Below are positions 47,976 to 59,710 of a stretch of 64,000 nucleotides of DNA, piece after piece (position 1 is the stretch's first letter; every line of letters begins with the position of its first letter). A program made the translations under genes and the position numbers. The stretch is from Ampullaceana balthica. Taxonomy: Eukaryota; Mollusca; Gastropoda; Lymnaeidae. The notes beneath the pieces are model-generated. The model worked only from the letters and a program-made list of their open reading frames with translations. It had not been told where the DNA came from and made no database searches. The stretch spans positions 137,131-201,130 of the forward strand of contig CALYLW010000433.1 of the NCBI GenBank assembly GCA_944989445.1. Reading direction: 5' to 3'.

Positions 47976-48828
47976 TAACATCTCAATGTATAGTTGGGTA
48001 AAGAGAATGTTGGTGGGTCCTAACGTTTTTATTACACACAACAACCTGTAGATCTCTTAATGATTCAAAGACATGATGATTGTTTTTTGTGTGTGGGTAT
48101 AGACGGGGGTTAAGAGCTAAACGAGACAATAGGTAGATGAAATATTGGAATATTATAACTTTTCGCGGGTGTTAAGAGTTTCAGACACGATAAGTAGGTA
48201 AAATAAAAGAAGATGGTATTCTTTTATATGGGGCTATTCGAGGGGTGGGGGGGGGGCTGACGTAGACCGACGTGTCATCCGTGTGATAAACGCCAGAGTT
48301 TATTATTTTATTTTGAAGTCTGCTATAAAAGAATACACAATCGCTAGGCACTCAAACAAAACAGAGATCTGAATCTACACCAGCGCCTCAACTCAGCCAG
48401 AGGCTTCAACAGTCTACTTTCTCTCCTTTTGACAATTTTTCATAAGATTCCATAACTTTCTCATCTTTCACTGTTAAGTACGCCTATTATTTTAGCGAAA
48501 CTTCCAAAGAGAACGCATTAAAATCTCCGCCCTATATGCGTATTGAAGGAAAAAAACAACAACTAAAGAGTGACAGATCTTTATATAAAAAATATCTGAA
48601 AAATTGTAATTCGTATTCCATGCTGCCGACTATGGTCAGTAGCTTATATCGTTTTTTCATGCAAGGAAGAAACATTTAATATTTTTTGTGTAATATCGAG
48701 GAATTCGTTTAAGTTAATACAATGCAAAAACATAGGGTAGTAAAGCACAAGGAAGATGTGCAAATTTGAGAAGGTGTCGGCAAGATTCCTTCTTCAGCGC
48801 ACAAAATACCAACAATTTTGTTTAAACT
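47976..48828. other. No gene seen
   Basis: AT-rich spacer with a G run at 48244-48256. No recognisable feature. Confidence 0.5.
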
Positions 48829-49602
48829 GCGGCCATAAGGCGACTAAAATATGACTAAGCGGAACTGAAGGGGCTACAAGCCGGCCATAAGGTGACTAAA
48901 ATATGACTAAGCGGAACTGAAGGGGCTACAAGCGGCCATAAGGTGACTAAAATATGAATAAGCGTAACTGAAGGGGCTACAAGCCGGTCATAAGGTGAAT
49001 AAAATATAACTAAGCGGAACTGAAGGGGCGACAAGCGGCCATAAGGTGACTAAAATATAACTAAGCGGAACTGAAGGGGCGACAAGCGGCCATAAGGTGA
49101 CTAAAATATAACTAAGCGGAACTGAAGGGGCTACAAGCCGGCCATAAGGTGACTAAAATATAACTAAGCGGAACTGAAGGGGCGACAAGCGGCCATAAGG
49201 TGACTAAAATAAAACTAAGCTGAACTGAAGGGGCGACAAGCCGGCCATAAGGTGACTAAAATATGACTAAGCTGAACTGAAGGGGCTACAAGCGGCCATA
49301 AGGTGACTAAAATATGACTAAGCGGAACTGAAGGGGCGACAAGCGGCCATAAGGTGACTAAAATATAACTAAGCGGAACTGAAGGGGCTACAAGCCGGCC
49401 ATAAGGTGACTAAATTATGACTAAGCGGAACTGAAGGGGCTACAAGCGGCCATAAGGTGACTAAAATATGACTAAGCGGAACTGAAGGGGCTACAAGCGG
49501 CCATAAGGTGACTAAAATATGACTAAGCGGAACTGAAGGGGCGACAAGCGGCCATAAGGTGACTAAAATATGACTGAGCGGAACTGAAGGGGCTACAAGC
49601 CG
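48829..49602. repeat. 51/52-bp minisatellite array
   Basis: About 15 units beginning 'gcggccataaggtgactaaa' and ending 'actgaaggggctacaa'. Three linked polymorphisms (gccggcc or gcggcc, atatgac or atataac, ctacaa or cgacaa) mix among units, indicating repeated recombination or gene conversion within the array. Confidence 0.95.
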
Positions 49603-50457
49603 ACATTTATTTTATTGTTTTAATTGTTATTTGAAAAAGTCTCCAAGTGCCACCGTTTGCTGATCTTTAAGTTGAATTAATGAAAGTGGTGTCGATGTGT
49701 TACTTGAAGTTTAGTGTTGCAGTCCTGGCGTTTGGAAAGTATTACCAGGCTGTGGACTACGCTTTATAAGTAGAAGTAATCTTTATTATTATTATCATTA
49801 TTATTATTTTCCATTATTATTAATAGCAATTTTTTCATATTTTTTGTAATAATAAGGATTTTTAAAATCTAACAAGCACTTTAAGCTGGAGATAAACTAC
49901 GATTATCTAAAAACGAATTAGACAAAGAAATATATTACATGAGCAAAAGATGTTAAGGATTTGAATTTTATGACGATGGATAAACTGATTTTAATGTTTT
50001 TATGCATTGCATTTTAAAGCAAGTTTTAATAAAAACAATTTTTTAGTTTTTCTTTTGACTATAACTTTCTACTTGCTCACAAATCCACAATATATGGAGA
50101 ACAAATATATTTTTGCATGGATTCTTTTTGTGTTAAATGCCATCTCCCGAATTCCGCCCTGCTCTTAAATTTACATAAATGCCTTTATTCTCTCCTCCCC
50201 CCCCCCACTCCAACCCCACCACATTTTTATGCTAAAAAGTGTATGTGTATATGTGAATGTTAACTTGTTGTTTTTTTTAATATATTTATAACCTCTTATA
50301 ATAACTAATTGGCAAATGTTTTAAATTTCAGTGACAGAAATTATTCCAATTCTTTGTGAAACAAAATATTTAAGTTACAACAATAACATACGAGCGAAAC
50401 GTTCTATTCACTAAAAATACAAGAGATCTCAACACTCAAAGACAATCTTTCAACAAG
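49603..50457. other. No gene seen
   Basis: AT-rich spacer with a short ATT microsatellite (49785-49825) and a C run at about 50200. No coding region recognised. Confidence 0.5.
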
Positions 50458-50593
50458 GCAATAACGAAAAGGCTTGTCCCGTACTGCTCAACTCGCCCAC
50501 TTCCGCGACCTGCAAGGGTTCATCGTCAAGAAATCAGAGGCGTCCCCTCAAAAGTTATCATCAGAATCTACATATGCCAGTAACACGTCACAG
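50458..50593 (+). other. Candidate exon with strong splice donor
   Basis: A locally GC-richer stretch ends 'acgtcacag' before 'gtaagtg' (GT at 50594-50595), a near-ideal donor. Two plus-strand frames are open through it. One reads 'AQLAHFRDLQGFIVKK' onward and finishes in phase 0. The other finishes in phase 2. The upstream boundary is uncertain: a possible acceptor AG is at 50456-50457, with a poor pyrimidine tract. No protein family recognised. Both phases could join the acceptor at 56088-56089. Confidence 0.35.
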
Positions 50594-50595
50594 GT

Positions 50596-52779
50596 AAGTG
50601 TCATTGTACAAAATTTGTTCCATGGCTTATGGAATCGAATGTTTTTTACAACCCAATTGGTACTTGCAACTTTTTTGGTAGAAAGTTTTACAAATAAATT
50701 TAATTTTTTTATTTATAAAAAAAAAGCATCGATTTAGGAAAGAATTATCTGAAAAATTAAAATATTATTTTATAAAGACAAACTTAAATAATGTTAAATC
50801 AATATTATGCTTTAAGAGTCTAGCTGCATTATCTGTAGACACGCACAAAGAATAAAACTGCAAACTCGGATGTTAAGCGGCTATTTCCAAGTCTTCCCTC
50901 GTATTAAATATCGGTGATTTATTATCAAGTTATTAAAATTTGTGAACATTTATATTATTTAGGTTGTCACAAATTGCTTTTGCGGTTATTTTTTGGTTAA
51001 TGTGAGTTTATGATTTAGTGAAGCTCATGAAGAATGTGACATGAAGTTTAGAGTACACTGATAGACTAATGAAGAAAACAGATAAAACCGCTGGAAACCA
51101 CATTGCATTACAACTTGATAAACACTATTCAAACTTGACAATAACAAAAGCGTTTGTTGTTTTTTAAATGCTAAATATTTCCTTTTTTAAACAATTTTTG
51201 TTTCAAATACTACCATATTCTCTTTTGTAAGTTCAAATATAAAAATTTATTTTTCATGCATTTAGATAATATGCGTTTATTTGACTTCTTTAGAAATCTT
51301 AAATAAATAAAACGCGAGCGAGCATCCATCGGTAACGAAGCAAGGGAAAAACACTAAACGGTGCGCAACACCCATTTCTTCCAACAGCGATGCTCAACTT
51401 TTAATAAGATACTGTTTTCAAAAGCAGTTTACCATAAGGAAGTTACACTAATAAAAATCATAACAGATGTGAAGAAAAACACGACTTGTGTTAATCTTCA
51501 ATAAATTAACTAACACACACAACAATAAGGGTGAATAATTTAATCCACGGGCTTAACAAAAGACACAAGGAAACAGAACAAACATAGAAACTTATAATTA
51601 AAGTTACTCGACATAGAATATCTGTTAAGCTGTTTAATATGTATTTTCTATAACTTTTAGTGCATATTTTTATTGTTTACATAAATCATTTATGTTTGCC
51701 TAGATACCCCGGAAAATTGTCTGAATAGTTGCCTTTACTGTTCATATTAACATTGTGGGCATAGAAATTTTAACGGTATTTGATCTCCGATTAAAAAATA
51801 ATAATAAAGATTTTTTTAAAGATTTTTTAAAAAGATAAATGGCCGTTACAACAAGAATGAAAAGATCTCCTTCCTGGCTATTGTATGAAAACCATCGCGT
51901 CAAACAAAGTTTGAAGATGAAATCAATAACAAGTGGAACAGGGTCAGTGCGACAATTCTCTGCCCTATCCATCGAGATCACTTCTAGCAGAGGTCGAAAA
52001 GTTGAATTAATATTTTAGTTGAGTTTTTTTTTAGTTTATACGCGGCCCGAATTTTTCTTCCTTTCATTCTATAAGAATTTAGCACTTTTGAAACTATCGT
52101 TATAAATTAATGAAATGTTTTTAGAAGCAACTTTCAAAGACACGATAGCACAATAGAAATCACATGGGAATGTTGTTTTTGGACGAGAAATCTTTGTGTG
52201 CTCAATAAACTCTCCCTACCCACCCCCAATCCCCACCAAAAACCTCTTTGATTTAAAAAGTCTGGCTAATAGAGGCAGACTTTTTTTTTCAATTTTATTT
52301 TATTTTTTAGATTATGCTTCTTGTTAACCGACATGAGCTCGGCCGCTAAAAAATTTTTACAACAAATTGGATAAATAAAACAGACAATTTCCTTGATTCG
52401 TTTTCGTTTCTTTACAAAGCGACACTGCTAATGGCGCTTTGTGGGTATACGGGGCGTATGGGACTGAGGATTAGAGGGCTGGATGTTTGTGGAAGATTTA
52501 TAACGTGGAATGAAGAGGATATATTAGTGTGGGGGACATTTTTACATTATAGTCTAGGAAGTGATAGAAACTATTTTACGAATCTGTGAGGAATTTTTTT
52601 TTGTTTTATTTATTTTTAAAAATATACTTTTCTCTTTTGTTTGTTTGTTTGTGGACTTATAAGGTGGGTTTGAAAACGAAAAGAATGTGAGGTAGGGATT
52701 TTTACTTTGGGTAGCGGTGTTACTTAACTTAAGAATTTATGTGATTTGACCCCTTTCTGTGTTTAGGGCAGGCCAAAGT
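50596..52779. other. No gene seen
   Basis: AT-rich sequence. The open frame at 51742-51981 (-) has no recognisable features. No repeats or element ends were identified. Confidence 0.45.
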
Positions 52780-52980
52780 TAAGGGACAACAAGGTTGGGG
52801 TCTCTTTTTGGCATATAGTGAGGGTGAACTCATGAACTAGTGAGGTAGGAATTTTTTTTCTTTCTTTTTTTGTAGGGGTTGGGGGGGGGGATATAATGAG
52901 GCTGAACTCAAGAAATAGTGAAGAGATATCTTTTTTTTAGGTATATGATGAAACTGAAATCAAGACAAAGTGAAATGGAA
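52780..52980. repeat. Degenerate tandem repeat
   Basis: Three imperfect copies of a segment containing 'tgaactca', 'aagaaatagtg' or 'atgaactagtg', each followed by a T-rich tract and a 'tataatga/tatagtga' motif, at a spacing of roughly 65-85 bp. Old and decayed. Confidence 0.5.
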
Positions 52981-54386
52981 GATAGGATGCGTTCTACAAA
53001 TTTGTGTAATTACACTTATAAATACGCTGAGTTGTAAACGACTCTTAGAGTTAATATATTTCCATTGGCTTGTTGGTACGAGTGTATAAAACTATACAGC
53101 TTGGATGGCGGTGATTTAAAGAATTTTAAAGTCTTCTTGGCTTGGATAGTCGTTTTTTTAATGGTATATGCGGAACTGAAGTTCTATTTGGAGGATGCGT
53201 TTGACGGCGTATGAACTGCTTGGTAAAATGCAGCACCTAAAAAATAGGAGAAGTTTAATTTTTTAAAAGATGTTTTTCGGAAAGAATTATCATAGAAAAG
53301 ACCGAATGAATTTCAAAATATTATTTATAATTTGTTTATAAACGAGAACTAATTGTTATAATAGCTTTTAGCTATATTATTTTTTCAATTTAAAACATAT
53401 CAGGTCTGTCACACGAACTCATTATTATTTAAAATTGTAATAATAGTATTGGCGATAAACCATGCCCGAGTACTTACATTTTTAAAACATAGATTGACAC
53501 TCGCTTGTATAGCACCTCAAATGCGTATATTAATAGATAATTAAATATTGTTTAGGCTTATTGAAGATATAAAAATTATTTTCAAAAAGAAGAAGAAATG
53601 AAAACAAATTTTAAAAAATATTATAGTTCAGAATCTTCCGACAAACCGAAAATTATAACTTTGGTTTCTGTGTGGAAACACGATATATAACTAACGTAAG
53701 CGGAAGAAAAATGTTAGTAAGTTTTGAGTGTATCAAGTAACGTCAAATGATGTTGGTATCGTTGACATTTCAAGGCTTAAAACTTCTATCTTTGGAATGT
53801 ATTTTTTTTATCAACACGTAACTTATTTTAATGATCAGCGGGCTTATGAGTTGCTGTAGGGTGGACGACGAAATGGCAAGACTCTGTGAGACACATACAA
53901 GTCTTATTTTGCTTTCATTCGAATTGTTTTAAAAGTCGGTTGTTTAAAACCTGTTTCTCCACGTGACCATTTCGGAACCATTTGATATCCGACCCAATCT
54001 TTACATATGGCGATGCGAGATCGGTGATGGTTTTGGGTTTAGAGCATCGAATTGATGCTACTGCTTCGTATCTAGCATCAATAAAGTTGAGACAATTAAT
54101 GACGACAATTTATCTTTTGGCGATGAATCAGCGTGGCAAAATGCGTCACTGAGTTGCGGTAACTTCCCTAGTGACCCATCATGCTTTTAGTCACGCTAAT
54201 TGAATTATGTTTAAAGCTGCCCTAAGCTAGCTTCTTAAATATAAAATATAATATGTAGTAAATAGTTGGGTTTTTTTTTGTGTGTGAACTAACAAATTTT
54301 ATAGAGTCAAAAGAAATTAACTAAACTATTTATGTCTTCTGGGATATGCGTCATTAAATCTTTTAGTGTGTAATTAGATATGTTTC
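52981..54386. other. No gene seen
   Basis: AT-rich spacer without recognised coding regions, repeats or element ends. Confidence 0.45.
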
Positions 54387-54552
54387 ATTAACAAATCTAT
54401 TTGTGTATTCTAAGATATAAGTTTCTTAAACAAATCTGTTTGTCAAAGCCAGTGTGCGCCTAATATAAGTTTCATTAACAAATCTATTTGTGTATTCTAA
54501 GAGATAAGTTTCTAAAACAAATTTGTTTGTCAAAGCCAGGGTGCAGTTCATA
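54387..54552. repeat. 87-bp tandem duplication
   Basis: Two copies with period 87, each containing 'aacaaatctatttgtgtatt' and 'gtttgtcaaagccag'. The 'acaaat..atttgt' and 'acaaat..gtttgt' parts are small inverted repeats. Confidence 0.85.
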
Positions 54553-54860
54553 ACAGCGCAATATATTTCATAGAGGACAGCCAGACGAGCTATATCAATC
54601 AAATTCCTTTTTTTTCCCTCTTTCAATTCCTAATTGCTATCTGGTCAATAAATCTAATCGACAAAATTTTTATATTCTCGTAATGAAAAAAAACAAACTC
54701 GAGTGACACTGCTGCTCTCCGAATTTCTACATTTTTAGCAGATAAATATTTACATAACAGATTTTGCATCTAACACCCCCACAATCACAAACACACAAAT
54801 ATAATAAAATGTGTAAAACTTTTAAAAGAGTTGGAAAAGGACTTTATTATAAAAATATGA

Positions 54861-55575
54861 AGTGGAATAGTTTATGGAAAAGAACTGACCCAAACTAAAG
54901 ATGCAAAATACTTAGGAGTCTTAATAAATGAGAAACTATCATGGAATCCCTATATCAATGAAGTTATTAAAAAATCAAACAAAACCTTAGGCTTTATAAA
55001 AAGGAACTTTAACAAATGTAATAGAGATATAAAACTAAAATGCTACCTCACTTTGGTGAGACCTGTACTAGAATATGCATCTTCTGTATGGGACCCATCC
55101 ACCAAAGAAAGCATTGATAAACTAGAACAAATTCAAAAAAGAGCTGCCAGATTCATTACTGGAGAATATTCAAAACTGACAAGAATAACACCATTAGTTA
55201 AATCATTAAACCTTGAAACACTAGAGGATAGAAGAACCAAGAGCAAAGTAGTAATCATACATAAAGCAATTAATTCTAATTTAGAAATACAACACAAAGA
55301 TAACTTAATACAACCCTCAGATAGACAAAAGGATAAAAACACCTTTCTTATTCCGTATGCATTAACAAACACATACAAGTTTTCCTTCTTCCCGTCCGGA
55401 ATTCGGGCGTGGAATGGGTTGCCTGAAGAATCCAGGAAAACCAACACTTTATCAACATTTAAATCTCTAATAAAAATGCAGGACTAAACACAAACCATAG
55501 ATAAGCGTAGGACGCAATAATCTTCTGTATAGAAGGAGCGTCTGTAAACAGATAAGATAAGATAAGATAAGATTA
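54861..55575 (+). pseudogene. CR1/Jockey-like LINE 3' end with GATAA tail (LINE E)
   Basis: An uninterrupted plus-strand frame of about 208 codons ends at 55487. It contains 'YLGVLINEKLSWNPYI', 'LTLVRPVLEYASSVWDP', 'QIQKRAARFITGEY' and 'FFPSGIRAWNGLPEESR', the usual C-terminal region after the RT palm in CR1/Jockey-type LINEs. The 3' UTR contains 'ggacgcaataatcttctg' and 'ggagcgtctgta', then GATAA repeats to 55575. It is strongly 5'-truncated but the remaining frame is intact, so insertion was fairly recent. Its 3' tail is shared with the SINEs here. Confidence 0.93.
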
Positions 55576-56006
55576 GTTTGGTTTTTTTTAAAGTCATTTA
55601 TTTATGATTAATTTAATTTATTTAAGACACCCAAGCAATATTAAAATAAAATACCTATCTAGGTTCATCAGAACTTCTTTTATCCAGATGGGACTATTTA
55701 TGGGAGATATTCTATACTCGACTTGAAATTACAAACTGACAATCTATAAAAATAAGACGAGTTTTCTCACATCGTCGATAGCCCGTGTCATATAGTAGAG
55801 TTACAATAATACCTCATCGACTTATAGCAACAAACTCAAATAATTTTCTGAGGCAACTATGTTTTAAAAATAAAGCTTAGTTTGATGAATAAAAGCGAAG
55901 ATAATAAGTGTAAAATTCCACTTAATTTTTAAACGATCGTGCCACCGCGGGTACATTTTCGAAGCCGTTCTCTTAAACAACCTCTTTCTGAGCTTACACA
56001 CCGGGA

Positions 56007-56255
56007 ATGGCGATAAGGTGGCAGGGAGCTAACGATGTGTACAAGTCAGATTTTGAACGTTCAAGTATCCCACCCCCCTCCTCCCACAGGACTCCGGATT
56101 CCCAAATGAGCCCAAGTCTTTCCTCCTTCCACCCTCCCTCGCAGAGTTTAGCTTCCAAGCAGCTTTCAAACCAGCTGACCCTCCAAGAAATCCTGACAAG
56201 TATTTATCAAAACCAGAAAATCCTCGAAATGTTGCCTTATCGCGTGTTCAAATAA
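56007..56255 (+). CDS. Unrecognised 82-codon open frame
   Basis: ATG at 56007 in a fair start context (gggaATGG). The product is Ser/Pro/Gln-rich with a short helical-looking end 'LTLQEILTSIYQNQKILEML'. There is no signal peptide or known domain. A pyrimidine tract and 'cccacag' inside it (AG at 56088-56089) look like a splice acceptor. The sequence may therefore be an exon starting at 56090, where a second frame (56090-56311) is also open. Coding status is uncertain. Confidence 0.25.
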   Translation: MAIRWQGANDVYKSDFERSSIPPPSSHRTPDSQMSPSLSSFHPPSQSLASKQLSNQLTLQEILTSIYQNQKILEMLPYRVFK

Positions 56256-56311
56256 CTCACGACGAAGTTTTTGTTTCGTTTGTTTGTTTTTTTATCTCCG
56301 GAACCCCATGA
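56090..56311 (+). other. Acceptor-led open frame, possible terminal exon
   Basis: Follows a strong acceptor-like tract (cacccccctcctcccacag). The phase 0 frame 'DSGFPNEPKSFLLPPSL' runs 73 codons to TGA at 56309-56311. The phase 2 frame (that of 56007-56255) ends sooner, at 56255. The donor at 50594 is compatible with either. No domain recognised. Confidence 0.25.
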
Positions 56312-56415
56312 CCCCCAACTAATACGTATTGAACACAAACTCTAGGGCGGGAATAGCCATCAAGCTAGAAGATTTGGGTTTCAGTGGAATGGGGGGGCGG
56401 GGGCGGAAGGTATAG

Positions 56416-56703
56416 GGATGGAGAAGAGAGAGATTTTATTCCAGAGCTTTTTATGATGAGCTGACCACGTGGTTAAGTGATCGGGTATTCCCAGATCGCA
56501 CGCGTCTTTTCGTTGATCGCGGTGACAGTCAAACTCAGAGTCGGAACGCCAAGGCGCCAAATGTGGCTTACCCGGGTCAAAATTTCATTGAAATATTGAC
56601 TGCACGCCCTACCCTGCACGCCCTCCCATCGACGTGCGCGAAGTTACATGCAGGGGCGCCATCAAATTCACTAATTTTCAATGGTTTATTCCGAGAAATG
56701 TGA
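56416..56703 (+). other. Open frame without an internal in-frame ATG start
   Basis: A 95-codon stop-free plus-strand stretch between stops at 56413 and 56701. It includes 'FYDELTTWLSDRVFPDR' and 'NVAYPGQNFIEILTARP', with mixed composition and no low-complexity runs. It lacks a useful ATG, so if real it would be an internal exon. It could equally be chance openness of GC-rich DNA. Confidence 0.2.
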
Positions 56704-57050
56704 GTATAATTGCCGCGGGTGTACTTTTAGACAGAGACGTCTTTTAAACAGGGCAGTCCTTCTGAAGGAAGTTTAGCATTGATTTATTAATTCATTACGT
56801 GGGTTTTCAATAATAAGCTGACAAGTGTCTGGTGAAAAGAAGAGTTAATGGAGATCGTAACGGAGCAACACATTGCTATACTATATGAGAGAAAATATAG
56901 AAGATTTAATGGGTTTATTTTTAATTCTGAAAAAAAGGGGAGGGGGGTGATTTTTAATTTTTATAAAGATAGTGGAGATGGGGACTCAAGGGGACTGAAC
57001 AAAGTATCGAGGAGCGTGTAGGGGGAGGAAAGGCTAGTGTTTCTCGAAAG

Positions 57051-57356
57051 GTGGTTAACCCTTTTATCAAGCCCTGCCCTATCTCGGTGTCTCACATCCG
57101 TTTCCTAGTTTATCAAGCACTCCGCGCATGTCAACTTCCGGGACAGGAAGTCGGCGGTCGGCCATTTAAGTTCTGTCACGACTTCCTTTGTTCGGTATCA
57201 ACACCGCTTGACTTTTCACAGCGGCTCACGGAGACGTTCAGAGATGTGTTTACACCGCGGCTTCCTCTCAGCCGGTCTGGCGTCATGAATCTCTCGGTAC
57301 TTTGTCGTGCCACCTTCAGTGCGATCAACGACCAAGTTGTAGTTCCAGATGATTGA
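57051..57356 (+). other. Unrecognised open frame in CpG-rich region
   Basis: The frame is open from at least 57051 to a stop at 57354-57356. The only well-placed ATG is at 57285 ('MNLSVLCRATFSAINDQVVV'), giving a short product. No domain recognised. The ETS-like and 'ggccattt' motifs in the same stretch make a promoter or 5' exon equally likely. Confidence 0.2.
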
Positions 57357-57360
57357 TCTG

Positions 57361-58195
57361 AACACAGATAAATCTGATATCCTTATTAATATTTTTTTGA
57401 AAAGTGTATTAATATACCTATAAATATCATGTACGGTAATTGGATCTCGGAATATACCAGAAACTACGGTGCGGAAGACGCTTTTAAAAAAATGTAACTT
57501 CTAATAAAATTTCTTGACATAAAATGCATTAAGTCTAAGTAAAAGTTTTGGTAATTCTTAATATTGCTAAACCTACCCGCAGCCGCCCCCCAACCTGATA
57601 CGCCACCACCTGCTTTTATCACGCCCATGAAATATGTTAATATTTTAATTTGAAACGACTATTACACCACTGATGTTTTCATTAAAAAGTAACTAAATAC
57701 CCATAAAAAAAAATATTACGCATGAAACGAGCCCTGGTTATTTGTAGAGCATTCGATAATTAGTCAATGTTGATGAATAAGTCTTTAAATACTTTAAAAT
57801 TGAAACGTTATTATTTCACTTTTATACTGACTGGTTCAATTCTTCCAAAAATATAAAAACCTGTTTTCTTTTGGTTATCTAAATACTGCAAGTTCCCAGT
57901 TTCCTAATTGCATCAGTGAAATCAACATCAATTTATTTTTCGCGATCGTTTTCTAAGCATCACTTTGTTTCCCAATTGTTCATATACATGATATTATAGT
58001 CCCCTAAAACTTAAAACATTTCTTTTGATATCTATGCATCGCCTTCCTCAAATATCCATAAGTGTTTTTTTTTCTTCTTTAGCACCTGGGAATAGTTCTA
58101 TTTCTCTAAGTTAAAAAATAAACACATAGTGCGAATCACGACGAGGAATAGAGCATTAACAATTTACAATAACTGCATCAAACTGCACCTCAATT
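57361..58195. other. No gene seen
   Basis: AT-rich spacer with no recognised feature. Confidence 0.45.
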
Positions 58196-58199
58196 AGTA

Positions 58200-58410
58200 T
58201 AACCCTTTTCCCGTGATCAAATCGAGCTGAAATTTAGCAGGCAGACTGAGGTAAAAAAAAATTTTACTATAAATCTTTTATATATGAGACATAACTAAAA
58301 CTTTGAATTTTTGGATTGTCGTGCGATGCGTATTATAATTAACATATTTTTAGTTATGTCTTGCATATAAAGGATTTATAGTCAAAAACGTTGTGTTTGT
58401 TTACATGATT
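58200..58410 (+). mobile_element. Family H element, decayed fragment
   Basis: Pieces in family order: 'cgagctgaaatttagcaggc', 'gcgatgcgtattataatt', 'ttagttatgtcttgcatata' and 'aaggatttatagtcaaaaac' with a modified stem-loop. The 5' half and much of the middle are missing. Confidence 0.7.
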
Positions 58411-58828
58411 ATTATATAGACTTTCTATTTACGATTCTTGTTTGTGGTTTGTCTAACGTTATCATTTTGCTTACGTTTGAGATTTCAATGCAAATAGATG
58501 AAGTCTGGTAAATAAAGCATGTTGTTTGCTCGCGCAAAGGTGCTCAAAAGAACTTTAAAAGCATTCGTTTGTGAAAGTTAAATAAAGTAACTTTAAATAC
58601 TAGTTCAAACCAAAAAAATTTCAACTACTAAAAAATTCATTGCGTAACAAAATAATATACAGACAAGAATTTCGATATTGTGTAAGAAAAATCATATTTA
58701 AGTTTCTATTGCATACAGTTTCAATCATTTGACTACCTTTAATGTTAAACTACAATTCTTCACGGTCTCTCTTTACGTAACCTTTTTTTTTAAAAATTTA
58801 TCTCATTTTTACTAAGTACAGTTGTTTT

Positions 58829-58831
58829 CTC

Positions 58832-58888
<57 letters not shown>

Positions 58889-58912
58889 ATCTCTCTCTCT
58901 CTCTCTCTCGTT
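58829..58912. repeat. CT microsatellite
   Basis: A CT dinucleotide tract with several CTAT interruptions, pure pyrimidine on the plus strand apart from the A bases. Confidence 0.97.
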
Positions 58913-59004
58913 TTGTCTTTTTTTTCTTAAAACCTAAAACTAATTATGATAATAACTGTACAACGGATCATTTTCTTCAGGAAAATTGACTCCAAAGCAT
59001 TAGA

Positions 59005-59560
59005 CAATAAACTGGACCATACCCCGACGGCAAATAAACTGGACCATACCCGGACGGCAAATAAACTGGACCATACCCCGACGGCAAATAAACTGGACCA
59101 TACCCCGACGGCAAATAAACTGGACCATACCACTACGGCCAATAAACCGGGCCATGCCACCACGGCAAAAAACTGGACCATTCCCCAACGTCAATAAACT
59201 GGACCATGACACTCAAGCCAATAAACCGGACCCTGACGCCGAGACAATTAAACTGGACCATGACGCTCAGGCTATTTAAACTGGACTGTGCTATCGAGGA
59301 CCATTAATATTGAGTTCGAGGTTATTTAACTGACCAAAACACAGAGAACAATAAATAGAAACATAACACAGAGGGCAACAACAAACTGACTCGGGGCACT
59401 GAGGCAACTAAAATTACCCATTACACTAACGCAAGTAGACTGACCAATCCCACTGAGTTCAATAACTTGACTCTTCGCACTGAGGCCAATTTAACTGACC
59501 AATGTGGCACTGAGGCCAATAAACTGACCCATGTCACTGATTTAAATAACCATCCGGTGC
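59005..59560. repeat. 27-bp minisatellite grading into decayed copies
   Basis: Units of about 27 bp (aataaactggaccataccc plus 'cgacggca') are near-identical from 59005 to about 59140 and become progressively diverged rightward ('caataaaccggaccctgac', 'ccaatttaactgaccaatg') until about 59560. As 27 is divisible by three, a minus-strand nine-residue repeat with W-S-S-L-F-A-V stays in frame across the young part. No start or gene context supports coding. Confidence 0.9.
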
Positions 59561-59580
59561 AGGCCATATCTGTTTAGTTG

Positions 59581-59710
59581 CCCTGGACCTGTTCGCCGGA
59601 AGTTGAAGACGCGTCACGTGTTTCGGCACACCATGGTCCGAAACAAATTTAGACCATTAAGAAGCTCAATTCGGACAAGCTCTCTCCTGCTCCGTGTTTC
59701 AAATGAATGA
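59581..59710 (+). promoter_or_regulatory. Candidate promoter motif cluster with short ORF
   Basis: Within about 40 bp lie an ETS-like 'gccggaag' (59595-59602) and an E-box 'gtcacgtg' (59613-59620), followed by an ATG in a strong context (caccATGG, 59633). That ATG opens a 25-codon basic ORF (MVRNKFRPLRSS...) stopping at 59708-59710. The motif cluster is suggestive only. The ORF is too short to judge. Confidence 0.25.

Larger units (their letters stand above)
55900..57360. other. GC-richer patch, possible gene or regulatory region
   Basis: Base composition rises sharply, with many CpGs, and no element ends, LINE blocks or tandem repeats are visible. ETS-like motifs (ccgggacaggaagtc) at about 57138-57152 and 'gcggtcggccatttaag' resemble CpG-type promoters. 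Several open frames overlap (described separately). This is the best candidate for host-gene sequence after 29.5 kb, but no family is recognised. Confidence 0.4.

Noticed and set aside
46557..49602. Regular arrays that might suggest CRISPR-like structure
   Set aside because: Units are contiguous tandem repeats with no unique spacers, in eukaryotic repeat context.
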